In this document: positions 16,027 through 24,319 of the stretch, one piece after another
How positions within the stretch are numbered: position 1 is the stretch's first letter
How the letters are laid out: every line of letters begins with the position of its first letter
Origin: Williamsia sp.
Lineage (GTDB): Bacteria; Actinomycetota; Actinomycetes; Mycobacteriales; Mycobacteriaceae
DNA length: 63,512 nt
Reading direction: 5' to 3'
Assembly: GCF_016462415.1 (NCBI RefSeq)
Contig: NZ_JAEMTF010000007.1
Span: forward strand, 29,428-92,939
The notes under the pieces: generated by a model
Told to the model about the DNA's origin: nothing
Seen by the model: only the letters and a program-made list of their open reading frames with translations
The model's database searches: none
Position numbers and translations under genes: made by a program

Positions 16027-17226
16027 TCAGGGGCGAAGGTCCACCCAGACCAGTCGGTGATCGCTGCTGACGGACGGCGGCATCAGTTCTCGTCCGGGCT
16101 CGCCCGGCCCCGGCCAGAAGACCTGCGCGCGCGACACCGGTAGATCGCGTGACGGCAACACGTAATCGACTCGGAGGTTTCCCGGTTCGGGGTCGGAGAA
16201 ATCGGCCGTGCGCAGGGCGGGTGGCGTAGTGTGACCGGTCTCGCCCGCGCTGTCGGCCACCGCCCCGCGCGACGTCGGTCGCGTGTCGTGCACCCGTGCC
16301 AGTCGCAGCACCTGGTTGATCGCACCCACACCGGGGCCGGGCGGGCCTCCGTCGTTCGGGTCGCTGTTCTGGTCACCGACCATCACGAACGACGACCCCG
16401 GCGCGAGTCCGCCGCGGTGCCCGGAGTCGTCGTAGATGTAGTCGGCACGCGGTCCGCCCGCGATGTAATCGGCCGACATCCGGATCTCGTCGTGGTTGCG
16501 CCGACCGTTCCGGTCCTCCGGGCCGTCGAAACTCGGCGGCGTCGGGTGCGACGCGAGCAGGTGCACGGTGCGACGCCCGATGGTGATCGGCAGGTCCCAG
16601 TGCGACTTGCTCGACAAGCGCAGGATGTCGGCGGCTCCGCCGTAGTAGTCGCGAGGGATGAGGTTGCCGGGCTGATCCTTCCAGAGGAACTTCTGGAACG
16701 TCCGCGCGTGTGCGGTGTCGATGGGGTACTTCGACAGCACGAGCATCCCGTACTGACCGGGGAAGGCGCCGAACCCGTAGGCGTCGTCCGGCCCGTCGGA
16801 CTTCCCGTCGCCGTTGAGGTCCCGCCCGGTCGGCACGCCGGTGTTGACCGGGGCGGTGAACATGTACGGGTAGTCGATCGGTGCGGCCCCACGCTGCGAC
16901 CGCGCCAGGTAGTTCTGGGCGAACAGCGTCGCCGCAGCCAGGTCGGGGTAGTAGTCGAACTCGTTGAGCAGCAGTATGTCCGGACGATTGATCTGGACGA
17001 TCTGCGCGATGGTCCGCGCCTGCGGGTCGACTCCCGAGCGGAGGTCGGTGAGCAGCGCCCCGGCACTCGGCCGGTTCAGGCTGGCGTTGAACGTCGCGAC
17101 GCGGACAGTCGGGTTCACGCCCGACGAGCCGAACCCGGGTGCCGCGGACGCGGTGGGAACGGTCATCATCGACGACAGCACGCAGCCGAGCGCGACGAGC
17201 AGGACGGACAGGTGTCGCAGACGCAT
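16027..17226 (-). CDS. secreted endonuclease/exonuclease/phosphatase-fold hydrolase
   Basis: 399 aa with a clear Sec signal peptide (MRLRHLSVLLVALG... to about residue 28, cleavage near ASA-AP). The EEP fold follows: VRVATFNASL, NEFDYYP with the metal-binding Glu, SHPTPP, GDQNSDP and the terminal SSDHRLVWVDL with the catalytic His. This actinobacterial subgroup is exported, so it may be an extracellular nuclease or phosphodiesterase; the substrate is unknown. The ATG at 17226 follows a TACTGT box by 7 nt, indicating a leaderless transcript; upstream in-frame residues are non-homologous. Confidence 0.88.
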   Translation of the reverse strand: MRLRHLSVLLVALGCVLSSMMTVPTASAAPGFGSSGVNPTVRVATFNASLNRPSAGALLTDLRSGVDPQARTIAQIVQINRPDILLLNEFDYYPDLAAATLFAQNYLARSQRGAAPIDYPYMFTAPVNTGVPTGRDLNGDGKSDGPDDAYGFGAFPGQYGMLVLSKYPIDTAHARTFQKFLWKDQPGNLIPRDYYGGAADILRLSSKSHWDLPITIGRRTVHLLASHPTPPSFDGPEDRNGRRNHDEIRMSADYIAGGPRADYIYDDSGHRGGLAPGSSFVMVGDQNSDPNDGGPPGPGVGAINQVLRLARVHDTRPTSRGAVADSAGETGHTTPPALRTADFSDPEPGNLRVDYVLPSRDLPVSRAQVFWPGPGEPGRELMPPSVSSDHRLVWVDLRP

Positions 17227-17233
17227 TCCCGGC

Positions 17234-17239
17234 ACAGTA
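17234..17239 (-). promoter_or_regulatory. leaderless -10 box of the secreted EEP hydrolase gene
   Basis: TACTGT on the minus strand, 7 nt before the ATG at 17226. This separates the gene from the upstream oxidase operon despite only 61 bases between them. Confidence 0.5.
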
Positions 17240-17287
17240 GGGGCCCTCGGCGAACAGGCGGCCACGGCGCGGTGAACTCCGCGGTGG

Positions 17288-18622
17288 TCACCGACCGAGC
17301 ACGGTCGTGAGGTAGTCGTTCGCGAACACGCGGTCGGGATCGAGAACGTCACGCAGCGCGCGGAACTCGTCGAAACGCGGGTACACGTGACGGAGGTCGT
17401 CAGCGGTCCGGGTGTGCATCTTGGCCCAGTGCGGCCGGCCACCCCGCCGGAACAGGATCTCCTCGATGTCGGTGAAGTAGCTGTCGGGTCGGTCGCCGTG
17501 ATAGCGGTGCACGGCGATGTAGCCGGTGGTCTGCCCCGACGCCGTCGAGAGCATCAGCTCGTCGGCCGCGGCGGCACGCACCTCGATGGGAAACGACACC
17601 CGATGCCCGCGGTCGGCGATCAGCCTGCGGATCTCGCCGATCGCCTCGGGGACCTCGGCGAGCGGTATCGCGTACTCCATCTCCCGGAACCGCACGCGCC
17701 GTGCGGAGACGAACGCCTCGTGCGACGCCTCGACCATCTGCCGTGACGACAACGCCGCGCCGGCGACACGCGCCAACGGTGCTGTGACCGACGGGAATCG
17801 GGCTCCCGCCGCGCACATCACACCGAAGATCCCGTTGCTGAGGATCTCGTCGTCGACCACCCGGCGCAGCCGCCCCGGGCCGGTGACCGGGGTGTCGGCG
17901 GGCAGCCTGCGGTTGGTCTTGCTCAGGGCGACGTCGGTGTGCGGGAACCAGTAGAACTCGTGGTGGTCGTGGGTCGCGACCGCGTCGAGGAACCCGGCGA
18001 TCGCGTCGTCCACCGACATCGCGCGTTCGGTGGCCTCGATCGCGAACGCGGGGACGCACGCCAGAGTGATCTCGGTGAGGATGCCCAGCGCACCGAGCCC
18101 CAGGGCGGTGGCCTCCAGGGTCGCCCGGTCGGCATCGGTGACCGTGAGCATCTCGCCGGTCCCCGTCACCATCCGCAACCCGACGATCTGCGTCGCCAGA
18201 CCGCCGAAATTCCGCCCGGTCCCGTGGGTTCCGGTGGAGGTGGCGCCGGAGATGCTCTGGCGGTCGATGTCGCCGAGATTGGGCATCGCGAGCCCCAGCG
18301 GCTCGAGGATCGCGGGCATCTCGTGTAACCGGGTGCCGGCGCGGACGGTCACCCGCCGGTTCGCCGGATCGGCGTGCACGAGACCGGTCATGGCGGTGGT
18401 GTCGATCTGGATGCCCGGCGCCACCGCGATGCCGGTGAAGCTGTGTCCCGATCCCACCGCCTTGACCGTGCCCGCCTCCGACCGCGCCCGCCGGACCGCG
18501 GCGACCACGTCGTCGGCGTCTGCGACCGCGACGACCTCCCGTGGGACGACGGACTGGGTCCGACCCCAGTTCTGCCACCGGCCGCTCCCACCGGTGCGGC
18601 GATCGCTGCTCACAGAAAACAC
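17288..18622 (-). CDS. D-arabinono-1,4-lactone oxidase / L-gulonolactone dehydrogenase family flavoprotein
   Basis: 444 aa. FAD-binding type 4 domain with VGSGHSFTGIA and GDIDRQSISGATSTGTHGTG, then an ALO C-terminal domain with GRPHWAKMHT and the terminal DPDRVFANDYL. Family members oxidise aldonolactones to ascorbate-like products; M. tuberculosis Rv1771 is a dehydrogenase of this type. Start choice: GTG 18622 has a GAGGG site 4 nt away, while GTG 18613 would make a GTGA overlap with the upstream stop. Either gives an intact flavin domain. Last gene of a TetR-MFS-PLP enzyme-oxidase operon. Confidence 0.9.
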   Translation of the reverse strand: MFSVSSDRRTGGSGRWQNWGRTQSVVPREVVAVADADDVVAAVRRARSEAGTVKAVGSGHSFTGIAVAPGIQIDTTAMTGLVHADPANRRVTVRAGTRLHEMPAILEPLGLAMPNLGDIDRQSISGATSTGTHGTGRNFGGLATQIVGLRMVTGTGEMLTVTDADRATLEATALGLGALGILTEITLACVPAFAIEATERAMSVDDAIAGFLDAVATHDHHEFYWFPHTDVALSKTNRRLPADTPVTGPGRLRRVVDDEILSNGIFGVMCAAGARFPSVTAPLARVAGAALSSRQMVEASHEAFVSARRVRFREMEYAIPLAEVPEAIGEIRRLIADRGHRVSFPIEVRAAAADELMLSTASGQTTGYIAVHRYHGDRPDSYFTDIEEILFRRGGRPHWAKMHTRTADDLRHVYPRFDEFRALRDVLDPDRVFANDYLTTVLGR

Positions 18623-19812
18623 TTTCCCTCACCTCGGTAGGTCGGTACGGAGTCGACGACGGTGCCGTCGTCGACGATGACGATCTCGGCTGCATGCTCG
18701 CTCGTCTCGCCGGATTTGGTGTGCCGGAACCAGACCCGGTCGCCGATGCCGAGATGATCCGCTGCCGCACCGCGAAGCGGTGTCTGGACCTCGCCGGCTG
18801 CCTCACGGGGTTCGTAGGCCAGGCCCTCGGGCCACACCGGCCGCGGCAGCCGGTCGGGCGCCGGCGGGCCCGATGCGATCCACCCGCCGCCGTGGCACGT
18901 CACCACGCCGGGGGTCGGTCGGCGGACCACCTGCAGGCCGAACGCCAGGGCCGGGGACGGATGGAACCTCGAGTAGTTGTCGAACAGGTGCCCACCGAAG
19001 AACCCGCTGCCCGCGGCGATGTCGGTGACCGAGTCGTCGGCGGCGGTGGCCTCGAGTGAGCCGGTGCCGCCGCCGTTGACGAACTCGAGGTCGGTGATCT
19101 GACGGATCGCGGCGACCGCGGCGCCGCGTCGGCGACGCAGCTCGGCCATCGACGCCGCCTGCATCGCGCGAATGAGCCTGTTGCGCAGCGGAGCACCGCT
19201 GCGCCAGCTGCCGCTGATCGCGTCACCGACCCCGGCCACCTGCGCCTCGTACGACATCACGCCGACGAGGTCGACTCCCGGCCGGTCCATGACCGCCCGG
19301 GCCAGGGTGGTCGCCTCGGAGGCGGTGTGGACGGGCGAGCGCAGCACCCCGATGTGACCGAGCACGGGTGCGCGCAACGACGCGTCGAGGTCGATGGCGA
19401 CGCGCACGGGGTTGCGCCGTCCCGCCGGGGCGGCCGCGTCGATCAGGTCGAGGTGGTCGACGGAGTCGATGAGCAGGGTCACCCGTGCAGCGGCGACGTC
19501 GTCGGCGGCCAGCGCCGCGATCGAGGCGCGGCGGGCGGTGGGGTAGCCCATCAGCACATCGGTGACACCGGACTCGGTGGCGAGCCAGATCGCCTCGTCG
19601 ATGTCGTAGGCCAACACGCCTGCGAACCCGTCGCGCCCGAGGATGTCGTCGATCACCGACCGCACCCGGATCGACTTGGACGCCACCCGGATCGGGACCC
19701 CCGCGGCGCGGCGGCGCATGTCGGCGATGTTGGCCTCGAGTGCATTCCGATCGAGCACGACGACCGGGCCGTCGAGGTCGGCGGTGGCGCGGTCGATCGA
19801 CGCCCAGCTCAT
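18610..19812 (-). CDS. PLP-dependent amino acid deaminase/aldolase (D-serine deaminase-like)
   Basis: 400 aa, fold-type III alanine-racemase-like barrel with a C-terminal D-Ser dehydratase-like domain. The PLP lysine is probably Lys46 in VASKSIR. FVNGGGTGS and GSGFFGGHLFDNY match the phosphate-binding and dimer regions, and CHGGGWIASG is in the C-terminal domain with its likely metal ligands. Family members deaminate D-serine or cleave D-threonine. The ATG at 19812 overlaps the MFS stop (ATGA). Its pairing with a lactone oxidase and an MFS transporter suggests uptake and breakdown of a small hydroxylated compound, which is inference. Confidence 0.85.
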   Translation of the reverse strand: MSWASIDRATADLDGPVVVLDRNALEANIADMRRRAAGVPIRVASKSIRVRSVIDDILGRDGFAGVLAYDIDEAIWLATESGVTDVLMGYPTARRASIAALAADDVAAARVTLLIDSVDHLDLIDAAAPAGRRNPVRVAIDLDASLRAPVLGHIGVLRSPVHTASEATTLARAVMDRPGVDLVGVMSYEAQVAGVGDAISGSWRSGAPLRNRLIRAMQAASMAELRRRRGAAVAAIRQITDLEFVNGGGTGSLEATAADDSVTDIAAGSGFFGGHLFDNYSRFHPSPALAFGLQVVRRPTPGVVTCHGGGWIASGPPAPDRLPRPVWPEGLAYEPREAAGEVQTPLRGAAADHLGIGDRVWFRHTKSGETSEHAAEIVIVDDGTVVDSVPTYRGEGKCFL

Positions 19813-21068
19813 CGGACCGACCGCACGCGCAGCACCGACAGTCCACCGGCGATGCCGAGGACGGCGGAGACGGTGAACAGGGCGGTGAATCCGCCCGAGA
19901 CGGCGACGGTGGCCGCGCCGAGCAGGGGTCCGAGGGCCTGCGGGACGGCCATGGCGATGTTCATGATGCCGAGATCCTTTCCGGTGTGTTCCGGGTCGGG
20001 GAGTACCTGGGTGGCGAGGGCCTGATCGACGCCGAGGAAGCTGCCGAAGCCGGCGCCGAGGAGCGCAGCGGCGACCATCGTGGTCGGCACGGACGCGGCC
20101 ACCGCGATGACGAGCGCGGCCACGCCCTGCAGTGCGCCTGCGGCCAGCACGAACGGTTTGCGTCGACCGAGTCGATCGCTGGCCAGCCCCGATCCGATCG
20201 CCGCGGTGATCACGAAGACCATGTAGATCCCGGTGAGCAGCAGCAGATCTGCCTCCGCGTCCGCTACACGCAGCCCGAACTGGAGGTAGTAGAGGAGAAG
20301 TGAGGTGCCGAGTGCGTTGCCGAGGTTCACCAGCACCCGCCCACCGAGTGTCCACCCGAAGTCGGGATGCGCCCGCGGCGAGATCCACAGTTCGCCGACC
20401 ACCGCGGCGACGGTGAGCTTTCTGTGTTCACGGGAGGTGTGCGGCGGGTCGTCGACGGACATCACGAACGGGACGACGCAGACGACGAGCAGCCCGGCGA
20501 CCACGAGATAGCCGGATCCGGTGGACAAACCGAGGGCGGCGATCAGGCCGATGCCCAGGATCACCCCGATGGCCTGGGGGGCCGACACCCAACTCGACAC
20601 CACACCGCGTTGTGCGACGGGCACCCGATCGCCGATCAGTGCGGTGAGCGCGGCCGACGCGGCGCTGAAGCCGGTGATCGCCACGCACCACCACACGGTG
20701 ATGCCGACCAGCCCGGTCCGGGTGCCCAGCACGACCAGGGCGATCGCGAACACCACGACGCCGCCGAGAATCCAGGGCCGTCGCCGACCGAAGCGGCCGG
20801 TCGTCCGGTCCGACAACGACCCGGTGAGGGGGAACGCGACGAGCGCGAAGACGGCCGAGATCCCCGACACCACGCCGAATGTCGTGACGCTGTGCCGCCA
20901 GTTGGTGTCGCTGACGGTGTCGCCGATGCCGAGATGGTCGTTGATCTGGCTCGGCAGGCTCAGCTGGAACGGCGTCAGCTGTGCCATCCAGATGCCCAGC
21001 CAGGCGAGGGCGAACAGGGCGATCCACCGGGTGCTCACCCGCGACGCCACCGCCGGTGCCGCGGTCAC
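19809..21068 (-). CDS. MFS transporter
   Basis: A 419-aa transporter with about 12 membrane segments. The MFS loop motif between helices 2 and 3 is clear (GSLSDRTTGRFGRRRPWILGG), with a second copy in the C-half (GLASDRLGRRKPFVLA). The DRTTGRFGRRRPW variant is common in sugar/cation symporter-like MFS proteins. GTG start at 21068 overlapping the TetR stop (GTGA). Co-transcription with a TetR regulator upstream and PLP and flavin enzymes downstream indicates a dedicated import or export role. Substrate unknown. Confidence 0.9.
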   Translation of the reverse strand: MTAAPAVASRVSTRWIALFALAWLGIWMAQLTPFQLSLPSQINDHLGIGDTVSDTNWRHSVTTFGVVSGISAVFALVAFPLTGSLSDRTTGRFGRRRPWILGGVVVFAIALVVLGTRTGLVGITVWWCVAITGFSAASAALTALIGDRVPVAQRGVVSSWVSAPQAIGVILGIGLIAALGLSTGSGYLVVAGLLVVCVVPFVMSVDDPPHTSREHRKLTVAAVVGELWISPRAHPDFGWTLGGRVLVNLGNALGTSLLLYYLQFGLRVADAEADLLLLTGIYMVFVITAAIGSGLASDRLGRRKPFVLAAGALQGVAALVIAVAASVPTTMVAAALLGAGFGSFLGVDQALATQVLPDPEHTGKDLGIMNIAMAVPQALGPLLGAATVAVSGGFTALFTVSAVLGIAGGLSVLRVRSVR

Positions 21069-21643
21069 GTCGGCTCGATGTGGGTGAGGAGCATCGCGAC
21101 GCAGGCGTCGACGATCTGACGCGCGACCTCGAGGTCGCCGGTGGTGAGGTAGGCCAGGGTCAGCCCGTCGGTCGAGGCCACCACGAGTGGGGCCAGGGTC
21201 CGCGGCGGGGTCCGCCACCGGACGCCGGTCACCTCGGCCGCGGCAGTGAGCGCCTGCGCGGCGAGATCGTAGTAGCGCGTGTACATCTGCGCAGCGAACG
21301 AGTCGAGTCCGGGTGTGCGCCGCGCGTAGTGCGCGAGCGCCAGCAGAGCCTGTTCGCGCGCGGGGTCGGCCACCACGCTGTCGAGGTACCCGAGCAGACC
21401 GCCACGCAGCACGTCCTCGACGCCCCCGGCGTCGGCGCCGTCCGGCGTCGGGGCGCGCAACACCGCGTGGACCGCGGTGTCCTCGCTCGACAGTCCCGAC
21501 ACCACCAAGGCCTCGAGCAACGCATCCCGCGAGTCGAAGACGTAGTGGAAGCTCGCCAGCGAGACGCCCGCCGCGGCACAGATCTTGCGGGTCGTGGCCG
21601 CCTCCACCCCGCTCTGCGCGACGACGCGGAACGCAGCGGCCAC
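21065..21643 (-). CDS. TetR family transcriptional regulator
   Basis: Winged TetR-type HTH in residues 1-45 (FRVVAQSGVEAATTRKICAAAGVSLASFHYVFDSRDALLEAL), then a ligand-binding body; 192 aa from GTG 21643. Homology suggests helix 1 begins earlier (in-frame IPVDERRNRL), yet no ATG/GTG/TTG exists there. An ideal GAGGAG site at 21690-21695 sits 7 nt before an in-frame ATC at 21680-21682. So the true start may be a non-canonical ATC codon, or the base is a sequencing error. First gene of the MFS-PLP-oxidase operon; a 22-bp palindrome upstream is its likely operator. Confidence 0.85.
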   Translation of the reverse strand: MAAAFRVVAQSGVEAATTRKICAAAGVSLASFHYVFDSRDALLEALVVSGLSSEDTAVHAVLRAPTPDGADAGGVEDVLRGGLLGYLDSVVADPAREQALLALAHYARRTPGLDSFAAQMYTRYYDLAAQALTAAAEVTGVRWRTPPRTLAPLVVASTDGLTLAYLTTGDLEVARQIVDACVAMLLTHIEPT

Positions 21644-21703
21644 CAGGCGGTTGCGTCGTTCGTCGACGGGTATACGCGTGATGGTCGGACTCCTCGCGTC
21701 GCA

Positions 21704-21725
21704 AAGTGGGTCAGATGACCCACTT
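21704..21725. promoter_or_regulatory. 22-bp perfect palindrome, candidate TetR operator
   Basis: AAGTGGGTCA, then GA, then TGACCCACTT: 10-bp perfect arms with a 2-bp centre. It lies 8 bases upstream of the GAGGAG site of the TetR gene, where it would control tetR-MFS-PLP enzyme-oxidase transcription. Size and symmetry are typical for TetR dimers. Confidence 0.7.
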
Positions 21726-21788
21726 GATGGCTCGACGGTAGACCACCGTCCCCGGTTGCGCGAGCGATCGGCGACATCGCCGGGAAAC

Positions 21789-21794
21789 TATCCT
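21789..21794 (+). promoter_or_regulatory. leaderless -10 box of the S4 protein gene
   Basis: TATCCT ends 6 nt before the ATG at 21801, with no ribosome site. Confidence 0.5.
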
Positions 21795-21800
21795 GGTCGG

Positions 21801-22193
21801 ATGTCGGAACCCAGCACCCGTGTCGACAGCTGGATCTGGGCGGTGCGCCTCACCAAGACCCGGTCGGCGGCCGCCTCCGCCTGCCGGGCCGGGCACGTCC
21901 GCGTCAACGGGACCCCGGCGAAACCCGCGCAGCACGTCGCGATCGGTGACGAGGTGCGTCTGCGCGTCGCCGGTCGGGAGCGGATAGTCGAGGTCGCACG
22001 CGTGCTGTCGAAGCGGGTCGGGCCGCCCGTTGCCGCGGAGGCGATGATCGACCGCAGTCCACCTCCACCCCCGCGGGAGGTCATCGCGTCGATCCCGGTC
22101 CGCGACCGTGGCGCCGGCCGACCCACCAAACGTGAACGGCGCGAGACCGACCGCCTGCACGGACGCGACATCCCCGGCGGACGGGACCTCTGA
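21801..22193 (+). CDS. S4-domain RNA-binding protein (Hsp15-like)
   Basis: A 130-aa protein whose residues about 7-65 form an S4 domain (RVDSWIWAVRLTKTRSAAAS, RAGHVRVNG, VAIGDEVRLRV), followed by a proline/arginine-rich tail. This matches the Hsp15/YrfH-like family, which binds structured RNA and, in E. coli, rescues free 50S subunits carrying peptidyl-tRNA. Actinobacterial members are similar in size. Leaderless-type start. Single-gene unit; the following lipoprotein has its own promoter. Confidence 0.9.
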   Translation: MSEPSTRVDSWIWAVRLTKTRSAAASACRAGHVRVNGTPAKPAQHVAIGDEVRLRVAGRERIVEVARVLSKRVGPPVAAEAMIDRSPPPPPREVIASIPVRDRGAGRPTKRERRETDRLHGRDIPGGRDL

Positions 22194-22208
22194 CCCGTCA
22201 CCGCGACC

Positions 22209-22214
22209 TACACT
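22209..22214 (+). promoter_or_regulatory. leaderless -10 box of the first DUF3558 gene
   Basis: TACACT ends 7 nt before the GTG at 22222, supporting that start over longer in-frame extensions into the S4 gene. Confidence 0.5.
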
Positions 22215-22221
22215 TGCGCCT

Positions 22222-22809
22222 GTGGACGGACTCGCACCGGGCAGACACGCATCGACTTCGACGCCGCGCTCCGCGGCGGGTGTCATCGCGCTGCTCGCGG
22301 TCCTCGGCCTGCTGCTCGCCGGATGCTCCGATTCCGGCGGCGACGGTGATGGCGGATCCGGTACCCCCACGACCGGCTCGGCGGCCGGATCGGGCCCCTT
22401 CTTCGGCGAGTGCGGTGGCGTCAGCACCGCGGAGGTCTCCCAGATCGTCGACACCCAGGGGCTGACCAACGTCACCAACAACTCGTCGGGCTGTGAGTGG
22501 GTGACCAGCGACGACCAGCTCGGACCGCAGTTCTCGTTCAACTGGTACCGCGGCAGCCCGATCGGCCGTGAGCGGGCCACCGAGCAACTGTCGCGGGAAT
22601 CGACCACCGACCTCACCATCGACGGCCACAGCGGCTTCATCGCGTCCTCGCCCGGGATCTGCGAGATCGGGATCGCGTTCGGCGCCGACTTCTTCGAGTG
22701 GTCGGTGAGCTATGGGGTCACCGCTTCCGGTGAGTTCGACCGGACCACCGAGCAGGTCTGTGACGCCACGAAGAAGTTGTCCACCACGACGATCGAGCGG
22801 GCGAAGTGA
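22222..22809 (+). CDS. DUF3558 lipoprotein
   Basis: 195-aa predicted lipoprotein: hydrophobic segment AGVIALLAVLGLLLAGC with lipobox Cys35, a Gly/Ser-rich linker, then a DUF3558 domain with the paired cysteines of this family (ECGGVS, SGCEWV, GICEIG, EQVCDA). It would be anchored on the outer face of the cytoplasmic membrane. DUF3558 proteins are abundant in Mycobacteriales and mostly uncharacterised. The next gene encodes a second DUF3558 protein and overlaps by 4 bases, so the pair probably works together. Confidence 0.85.
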   Translation: MDGLAPGRHASTSTPRSAAGVIALLAVLGLLLAGCSDSGGDGDGGSGTPTTGSAAGSGPFFGECGGVSTAEVSQIVDTQGLTNVTNNSSGCEWVTSDDQLGPQFSFNWYRGSPIGRERATEQLSRESTTDLTIDGHSGFIASSPGICEIGIAFGADFFEWSVSYGVTASGEFDRTTEQVCDATKKLSTTTIERAK

Positions 22810-23366
22810 CCCGCCGGGTGTGGGTCGCGCTCACGGTTCTCGTAGCCGTGGTCGCGCTCCTGCTCGCCGGTTGCTCCCGAGCCGTCGACGGTGAGGCCGT
22901 GTCCGTCAACGCAGGCGGCGCGGGCGGATCGAGCCGGGGCAACGTCGACACCGACCAGTTCGACAAGTTGCTGCTCGAGTGCACCCTGCTGACGACCGAC
23001 CAGATCGCGAAGGCCGTCGGGGGAGAGGCCGCGCAGTCCAGCTTCAACGGCGCGATCTGCCGGTGGGTGGTTTCCGGCGCCGTGACCACGGGCGTGACCT
23101 TCAACTGGTTCGAGACCGGGAACCAACGCGCGGAGAAGGACGTCGCCCGCAAGCTCGGCTACACGACCGAGAACGTCCGCATCTCCAGCACCGCTGCGTT
23201 CACCCAGCGCGACCCGCGTCGCCCGGCGGCGTGCGGTGTCACCGCGAACTCACCCGCGCGGGGCGTCTACACCTGGTGGGTCGAGCCCCGGGCGACCGGC
23301 GCGTCCGGCGACCCGTGCGCGGCTCCGACCAAGCTCATGGAACTGGTCCTCAGCGGCGGGCAGTGA
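22806..23366 (+). CDS. DUF3558 lipoprotein (second of a tandem pair)
   Basis: 186 aa with signal segment VWVALTVLVAVVALLLAGC and lipobox Cys23, followed by a DUF3558 domain (LECTLLTTDQIAKAVGG, ICRWVVS, VTFNWFETG, AACGV). FNWF here parallels FNWYRG in the preceding protein, showing they are paralogues. GTG start overlapping the previous stop (GTGA). Function unknown; extracellular, membrane-anchored. It converges with the thioesterase gene 6 bases downstream. Confidence 0.87.
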   Translation: MTRRVWVALTVLVAVVALLLAGCSRAVDGEAVSVNAGGAGGSSRGNVDTDQFDKLLLECTLLTTDQIAKAVGGEAAQSSFNGAICRWVVSGAVTTGVTFNWFETGNQRAEKDVARKLGYTTENVRISSTAAFTQRDPRRPAACGVTANSPARGVYTWWVEPRATGASGDPCAAPTKLMELVLSGGQ

Positions 23367-23372
23367 TCGCTC

Positions 23373-24167
23373 TCAGGCGGCGGTGATGCTGATCGTCGCG
23401 GCGGTCTGACCGTCGACGATCATCCACATCGACAACCGGTCCCCGTCGCGGCGGCGGCGGATGGTCATCTGCGCGCCCGGGGTGATCGGTCGCAGGTACT
23501 CGATGATCGCCCGGTGCGGACGCGCCGTCAGATCGGGGTGCTCGAGGAGCTCGTCCTCGACCGCCTCCCAGTACGCGGCGTTGTTCAGATGCTTGAACGG
23601 ATCGAAGTCGGTGCTGCGCAGCACGTGGACGCGATCGGTCTCACCGGGCTCCGGCGCCGGTTCCGGGTTCATCGTCTTCCACCGCAGCCGGTGCTCGTCG
23701 GTCATCGCCGCGAGCATCCCGAAGGCCTCGTCGGTGATCCGGGACGGCATGCCCTTGTCGTTGACGTTGATCCAGAAGGCCTCGGTCTCGATCAGACCCG
23801 GCGGCCGCATCTGCGGGTTGAACCGGTTCGTCTCGTGCTCGGCCGTCACCCGGACCCGCATGTTCGTCCACCGCGTCGAGAGCGCCCCGCACCAGCGCTG
23901 CAGCGTCACCGTCGCAGGCCAGCTGATCGGCTCGATGACATCGATGACCGTGCGACGGACGATCCAGAAGGGATCGGAGTCGTGGAAATCGGTCGCCTCG
24001 ATGTTGTCGTTGGCGATGTCCTGCAGGTACCGCGCGGTGCCGTCGAGGCGCACCCGCATCTCCTGGTCGACGTCGTCGGTGCGCACCCGATAGCTCGTCT
24101 CGAAGAACTGCGCCTTCGACAACCGCGGTTGCATCGGGGGATCGAACGGGTAGGGGTCCTCGGGCAA
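23373..24167 (-). CDS. acyl-ACP thioesterase family protein (double hotdog)
   Basis: 264 aa, two hotdog folds in tandem. FETSYRVRTDDVDQEMRVRL opens the first; the second contains RSTDFDPFKHLNNAAYWEAVED, the Asn/His-containing motif of FatA/4-hydroxybenzoyl-CoA thioesterases. Such enzymes hydrolyse acyl-ACP or acyl-CoA in the cytoplasm. TTG start at 24167, supported by AAAGGA at ideal spacing. It diverges from fprB; a TATGCT box 21 bases before the start codon may drive it. Confidence 0.87.
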   Translation of the reverse strand: MPEDPYPFDPPMQPRLSKAQFFETSYRVRTDDVDQEMRVRLDGTARYLQDIANDNIEATDFHDSDPFWIVRRTVIDVIEPISWPATVTLQRWCGALSTRWTNMRVRVTAEHETNRFNPQMRPPGLIETEAFWINVNDKGMPSRITDEAFGMLAAMTDEHRLRWKTMNPEPAPEPGETDRVHVLRSTDFDPFKHLNNAAYWEAVEDELLEHPDLTARPHRAIIEYLRPITPGAQMTIRRRRDGDRLSMWMIVDGQTAATISITAA

Positions 24168-24219
24168 GTGAATCCTTTCGACCCCGGCAGCATAGGCTCC
24201 ACCATGACGCTCACGGGAC

Positions 24220-24249
24220 TTGGGAACTTCTCCCGGGCGTGGTTAGAGT
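24220..24249 (+). promoter_or_regulatory. candidate fprB promoter
   Basis: TTGGGA (24220-24225) and TAGAGT (24244-24249) spaced 18 bases, followed by an unusually AT-rich leader of about 70 bases before the ATG at 24320. Reasonable SigA-type match. Confidence 0.45.
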
Positions 24250-24319
24250 GAAGAAAACGCACATAATTAGAACACGTTCCACCCTGTGGATCGTTCGAGT
24301 CCTCCGAGGTAACTGCCTT

